In this document: piece by piece, positions 61,496 through 64,000 of the stretch
Position numbering within the stretch: the first letter of the stretch is position 1
Layout: every line of letters begins with the position of its first letter
From: DATFUL01 sp041499035
GTDB lineage: Bacteria > Patescibacteriota > Microgenomatia > UBA8517
DNA: 64,000 nt
Reading direction: 5' to 3'
NCBI GenBank assembly: GCA_041499035.1
Contig: JBGQJK010000001.1
Coordinates: forward strand, 22,393-86,392
Notes under the pieces: model-generated
Databases searched by the model: none
What the model was told of the DNA's origin: nothing
Seen by the model: the letters and a program-made list of their open reading frames with translations, nothing else
Position numbers and translations under genes: made by a program

Positions 61496-61978
61496 TTACT
61501 TTCTTTCTAAAAGTACTAAGTTATAAGGAGGATCCGTTTCCGGATGGGTTTCCATTACTTTCTCTTTCCATTCTTTTTTATTGATTTTCGGAAATGTTAC
61601 ATCCCCATCATACGCTTTCAAAACCTGTGTCAGGTAGACTTTGTCGGCTATGGTGACAAAATACTTATAAATCATTCCTCCGCCGATTATCATTAGTTCT
61701 TTCTCTCCACGGTCTTGGGCAAATTTAACTGCTTCCCCGGGACTTCCGAAAACAAAGGCCCCTGGAATTTTATATTTTTTATTAAAGGATAAAATTAAGC
61801 TTGTCCTTCCCGGCAAAATCCGTCCAATCGATTCATAAGTTTTCTGTCCCATCAGAATGTGATGTCCCATCGTAATCTGTTTAAATCTTGGCAGATCGCC
61901 TTCTATATGCCACAAGAGTCTTCCTTTACCTCCGATTACATTATTTTTGGCGACAGCTGCGATAATTGAAATTTTCAT
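61496..61978 (-). CDS. folA: Dihydrofolate reductase
   Basis: 160 residues. It reduces dihydrofolate to tetrahydrofolate, regenerating the cofactor used by ThyA. MKISIIAAVAKNNVIGGKGRLLWHIEGDLPRFKQITMGHHILMGQKTYESIGRILPGRTSLILS contains the I-G-x-x-x-x-[LM]-x-W and the acidic residue (here E in HIEGDLPRFK). The C-terminal IIGGGMIYKYF and KVYLTQV segments complete the fold. The usual P-W is L-W-H; this form is common. The ATG overlaps the stop of the NDT-like gene by 4 bp, so they are coupled; the order on the minus strand is thyA, NDT-like, folA. Confidence 0.93.
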   Translation of the reverse strand: MKISIIAAVAKNNVIGGKGRLLWHIEGDLPRFKQITMGHHILMGQKTYESIGRILPGRTSLILSFNKKYKIPGAFVFGSPGEAVKFAQDRGEKELMIIGGGMIYKYFVTIADKVYLTQVLKAYDGDVTFPKINKKEWKEKVMETHPETDPPYNLVLLERK

Positions 61979-62349
61979 TTTTTCAGTTTTTCTATAAATA
62001 TCTCCAATTTTTGGAGTAAATTATCTAAACTTGAATACTCAATGAAGTCTTTACTAACAGCTTTTAAAGATCCGGAAGGGGTTACCCCAGTTTTATATAT
62101 ACAGAGAATTGGTTTTTCATATAAGTTTGCCCAACCCAGCTCGATACCTTGGCCTGTTGACGGATATGAAACCTCGGCCACTATTAAGTCGCAGACTTTC
62201 ATATACTCTTTAGAGTTAAATAATATGCCGGGAGTTTCGTGAGGTAGCAAAATATTGTACTTTGAATTAAGTGAAGATTTTCTTATAGGGGCATACAACT
62301 CTTTTTTAAAATCAAAATCTGTTGAATGTGTAACGTATATTTTTATCAT
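61975..62349 (-). CDS. Nucleoside 2-deoxyribosyltransferase-like protein
   Basis: 124 residues. IKIYVTHSTDFDFKKELYAPIRKSSLNSKYNILLPHE, then MKVCDLIVAEVSYPSTGQGIELGWANLYEKPILCIYKTGV. The D-x-x-V-A-x-x-[ST]-x-P-S-T-G-x-G-x-E-[LI]-G-x-A pattern carries the nucleophile Glu of the NDT/DNPH1 group, which swap or hydrolyse the deoxyribosyl bond of nucleotides. It lies between folA and thyA with 4-bp overlaps on both sides. So it may feed or clean the thymidylate pathway, for example by hydrolysing a damaged dNMP. Confidence 0.8.
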   Translation of the reverse strand: MIKIYVTHSTDFDFKKELYAPIRKSSLNSKYNILLPHETPGILFNSKEYMKVCDLIVAEVSYPSTGQGIELGWANLYEKPILCIYKTGVTPSGSLKAVSKDFIEYSSLDNLLQKLEIFIEKLKK

Positions 62350-63281
62350 ACCGATATTGACGCCTTGATAGGCGGATGCGGATTATAATTTACAACTTCA
62401 ATCCAGTCCGATTCAATATGATTTATATTTCTTAATTTGGAGCTAATTTTTAATTTAGGCAAAGCCAGCGGCTTTCTTTTTATCTGTTCCTTGGCTTGCT
62501 TAATGTGGTTAAGGTAAAGGTGGGTATCGGCGAGAGCCAAAGTAAGTTCTCCGGGAATTTTTCCTGTTACTTTTGCCAGTATATGAGTCAAGAGGGCGTA
62601 CGAGGCGATATTAAATGGCAGTCCTAGAAAAGTGTCAACAGATCGCTGTACCATGAAGCAATTTAATTTTTTACCGGAGACCTGAAATTGATAGGACATA
62701 TGACAAGGAGGAAGTGCAACTTCGGAAAGAACCGACGGATCCCATGCAGTTACAATAATTCTTCTATCCTCCGGATGATTTTTAATTAGCTCAACTGCCC
62801 GTTCAAGCTGGTCTACCCATTTCCCATTTTCACCTTTCCAATTTCTCCATTTGTATCCGTAAACCGGACCGAGATCCCCAAATTTCTTTGCAAATTTTTC
62901 GTCAATTTTTATTGATTCGACAAACTCACCCATTTTTGTTGTCCATTCGGGGGAATATTTTGGAAACTTTTTATCGAGTTTTTCTGCCTCGAGATATCTT
63001 TGGAAAGGCCATTCATTCCAAATACCTACATTTTTTAAAACGAGAGGCCTTAAATTTCGATCACCACGTATAAACCATAAAAGTTCTTCTTTAACTCCAT
63101 GGAACCAAACTTTTTTGGTGGTTAAAAGTGGAAAACCTTCAGATAAGTCAAATTTGAGCATTCTCCCGAAAACTTTAATCGTACCTGTTCCGGTTCTGTC
63201 TTTGCTTTTGGTTCCGTTTTTAAGAATATCCCTTAAGAGATTTTGATATTCAAGGTCGGCGCGGTTTTTAACGGTTGACAT
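62346..63281 (-). CDS. thyA: Thymidylate synthase
   Basis: 311 residues from the ATG at 63281 (MSTVKNRADLEYQNLLRDIL); a longer ORF start would overlap the divergent tmk. It methylates dUMP with methylene-THF. Key motifs: TGTGTIKVFGRMLKFDLSEGFPLLTTKKVWFHGVKEELLWFIRGDRN, ALPPCHMSYQFQVSGKKLNCFMVQRSVDTFLGLPFNIASYALLTHILA (catalytic Cys in PPCH, and the R-S-x-D), and LALADTHLYLNHIKQAKEQIKRKPLALPKL. The ThyA type (not ThyX) is certain. First gene of a minus-strand operon, thyA-NDT-folA. Confidence 0.96.
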   Translation of the reverse strand: MSTVKNRADLEYQNLLRDILKNGTKSKDRTGTGTIKVFGRMLKFDLSEGFPLLTTKKVWFHGVKEELLWFIRGDRNLRPLVLKNVGIWNEWPFQRYLEAEKLDKKFPKYSPEWTTKMGEFVESIKIDEKFAKKFGDLGPVYGYKWRNWKGENGKWVDQLERAVELIKNHPEDRRIIVTAWDPSVLSEVALPPCHMSYQFQVSGKKLNCFMVQRSVDTFLGLPFNIASYALLTHILAKVTGKIPGELTLALADTHLYLNHIKQAKEQIKRKPLALPKLKISSKLRNINHIESDWIEVVNYNPHPPIKASISV

Positions 63282-63311
63282 CAAGCCACATATTAAAATA
63301 TAAAGAGTGTT

Positions 63312-63932
63312 GTGAAAAGGGGTAAATTTGTTGTTATTGAAGGCGGTGTGGGGAGTGGTAAAACAACACAACTCTCACTTTTAAAAAAAGATTTAAAGAA
63401 GGGTTGGGAATATTACAGAGAGCCTGGGAGTACTGAATTTGGGGAAAAAGTTAGAGATGCTGTACAGGGTCTGCATAATTATGAAGTTGAGGAGTATGCT
63501 TCGATGTTTGGATATTCCGCAGCTCGGGCAAATTTAATCCGTGGTCTAATAATTCCAAAATTAAAAAAAGGGATTAACATTCTTCTTGATCGATATTGGT
63601 ATTCAACTTATACATATCAAGGTAGTAACGGCGCTTCCAAAAAAGTTATTGAAAAGATAAGTAAGATTGCCACGAACGATTTGAAACCCGATTTGGTTTT
63701 ATTTTTTGATTTAGATCCGAAAATTGGGATGGCTAGAAAAGATGGCCAAGCGGATGCTGACAGATATGACGTTAAAGAAATCACGTTTCATAATAAAGTT
63801 CGAAGAAGTTATAATGAATTAGGAAAAAAATTAGGTAGGCGTTGGAAAAAAATTGATGCTTCTAAATCAATCGATGAAGTCCATGAAGAAGCGCTAAAGC
63901 TGCTTAAAAAGAGTAAGATTTTCCATAAATAA
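63312..63932 (+). CDS. tmk: Thymidylate kinase
   Basis: 206 residues, GTG start at 63312 (VKRGKFVVIEGGVGSGKTTQ), divergent from thyA with about 30 bp between. It makes dTDP from dTMP. Walker A is EGGVGSGKTTQ; REPGST is the DRY-partner P-loop; LLDRYWYSTYTYQGSNGA has the D-R-[YW] motif; and the LID region DGQADADRYDVKEITFHNKVRRSY follows. YREPGST is the Tmk-typical sequence. Next to thyA and tdk, it closes the dTTP route from both sources. Confidence 0.95.
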   Translation: MKRGKFVVIEGGVGSGKTTQLSLLKKDLKKGWEYYREPGSTEFGEKVRDAVQGLHNYEVEEYASMFGYSAARANLIRGLIIPKLKKGINILLDRYWYSTYTYQGSNGASKKVIEKISKIATNDLKPDLVLFFDLDPKIGMARKDGQADADRYDVKEITFHNKVRRSYNELGKKLGRRWKKIDASKSIDEVHEEALKLLKKSKIFHK

Positions 63933-63975
63933 AAATCTTGGCTCCAGATATTAAAATCTGTAGTAAAATAATCAA

Positions 63976-64000
63976 ATGATAAAAATTCAAGGTCTTATTA
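63976..64000 (+). CDS. Start of a gene cut by the window edge
   Basis: An ATG at 63976 opens MIKIQGLI with no stop before the window ends. It follows tmk by about 40 bp. Too short to identify. A weak hairpin CAGAT..ATCTG lies between tmk and this start. Confidence 0.35.

Noticed and set aside
63940..63965. CAGAT-ATTAAA-ATCTG hairpin after tmk as a terminator
   Set aside because: Stem of only 5 bp with low GC and no T-tract.

Overview
This 64 kb window looks like a chromosomal segment of a Patescibacteria (CPR) bacterium, probably of the Microgenomates lineage. The reasons are tight packing with many 1-50 bp overlaps, short unassigned ORFs, ribosomal proteins with lineage-style extensions (a long charged N-terminus on L1), N-terminally anchored surface proteins with Pro/Thr linkers and a recurring Cys-rich module, and no amino-acid biosynthesis. 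TGA is used as a stop and TGG as Trp, so the recoded Gracilibacteria-type code is unlikely. Lineage is an inference; no 16S rRNA is present.

Layout. 1-8.7 kb: end of a PEGA-type surface protein, a first MreB, a WecG/TagA-type glycosyltransferase, a fibronectin-III-like secreted protein, an ECF sigma factor with an LMW phosphatase, then an isoprenoid set (polyprenyl synthase, CrtC-like protein, P-loop kinase, UppS with an extra C-terminal domain). 8.7-21.4 kb: the most striking part. A beta-helix protein with a dockerin is followed by an operon of six secreted proteins that each end in a dockerin, closed by a protein carrying a cohesin, a Cys-rich module and a different class of dockerin. At 36.5-38.7 kb a membrane-anchored cohesin protein lies next to a membrane-anchored dockerin protein. 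Together they resemble a minimal two-tier, cellulosome-like surface complex. 21.4-31 kb: M32 carboxypeptidase, small regulators, ABC exporter, and a 7TM / ATP-grasp / RimB-like protease / methyltransferase cluster. 31-36.4 kb: secE-nusG-rplK-rplA-rplJ-rplL with an L10 leader, rnhB and rpsU. 38.7-47.2 kb: O-antigen-ligase-like protein, GDP-mannose dehydratase, MFS carrier, PRPP-synthetase-like protein, cytidylyltransferase, and a second ATP-grasp pair around a C39-like peptidase. 47.2-52 kb: tRNA-Trp, a decayed tRNA-Trp-like copy, a GIY-YIG protein, tRNA-Thr (two) and tRNA-Tyr, L33, L28, a candidate structured RNA, an M50 protease, fmt and def. 52-64 kb: second O-antigen-ligase-like protein, second mreB with PBP2, dprA, topA, then a dTMP/nucleotide block (mazG-like, tdk, folA, NDT-like, thyA, tmk).

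How the parts fit. The two MreBs, PBP2, UppS, DprA, TopA and the ribosomal and formylmethionine genes are housekeeping. The surface layer is supplied by the glycosyltransferase, O-antigen-ligase and GDP-mannose genes and by the cohesin/dockerin system, whose enzymes (two GH-A-like hydrolases, beta-helix proteins, a sialidase-like plus LamG protein) point to binding or trimming of an external polysaccharide. Many genes have a TATAAT box only 5-10 nt before the start codon, which suggests frequent leaderless transcription.
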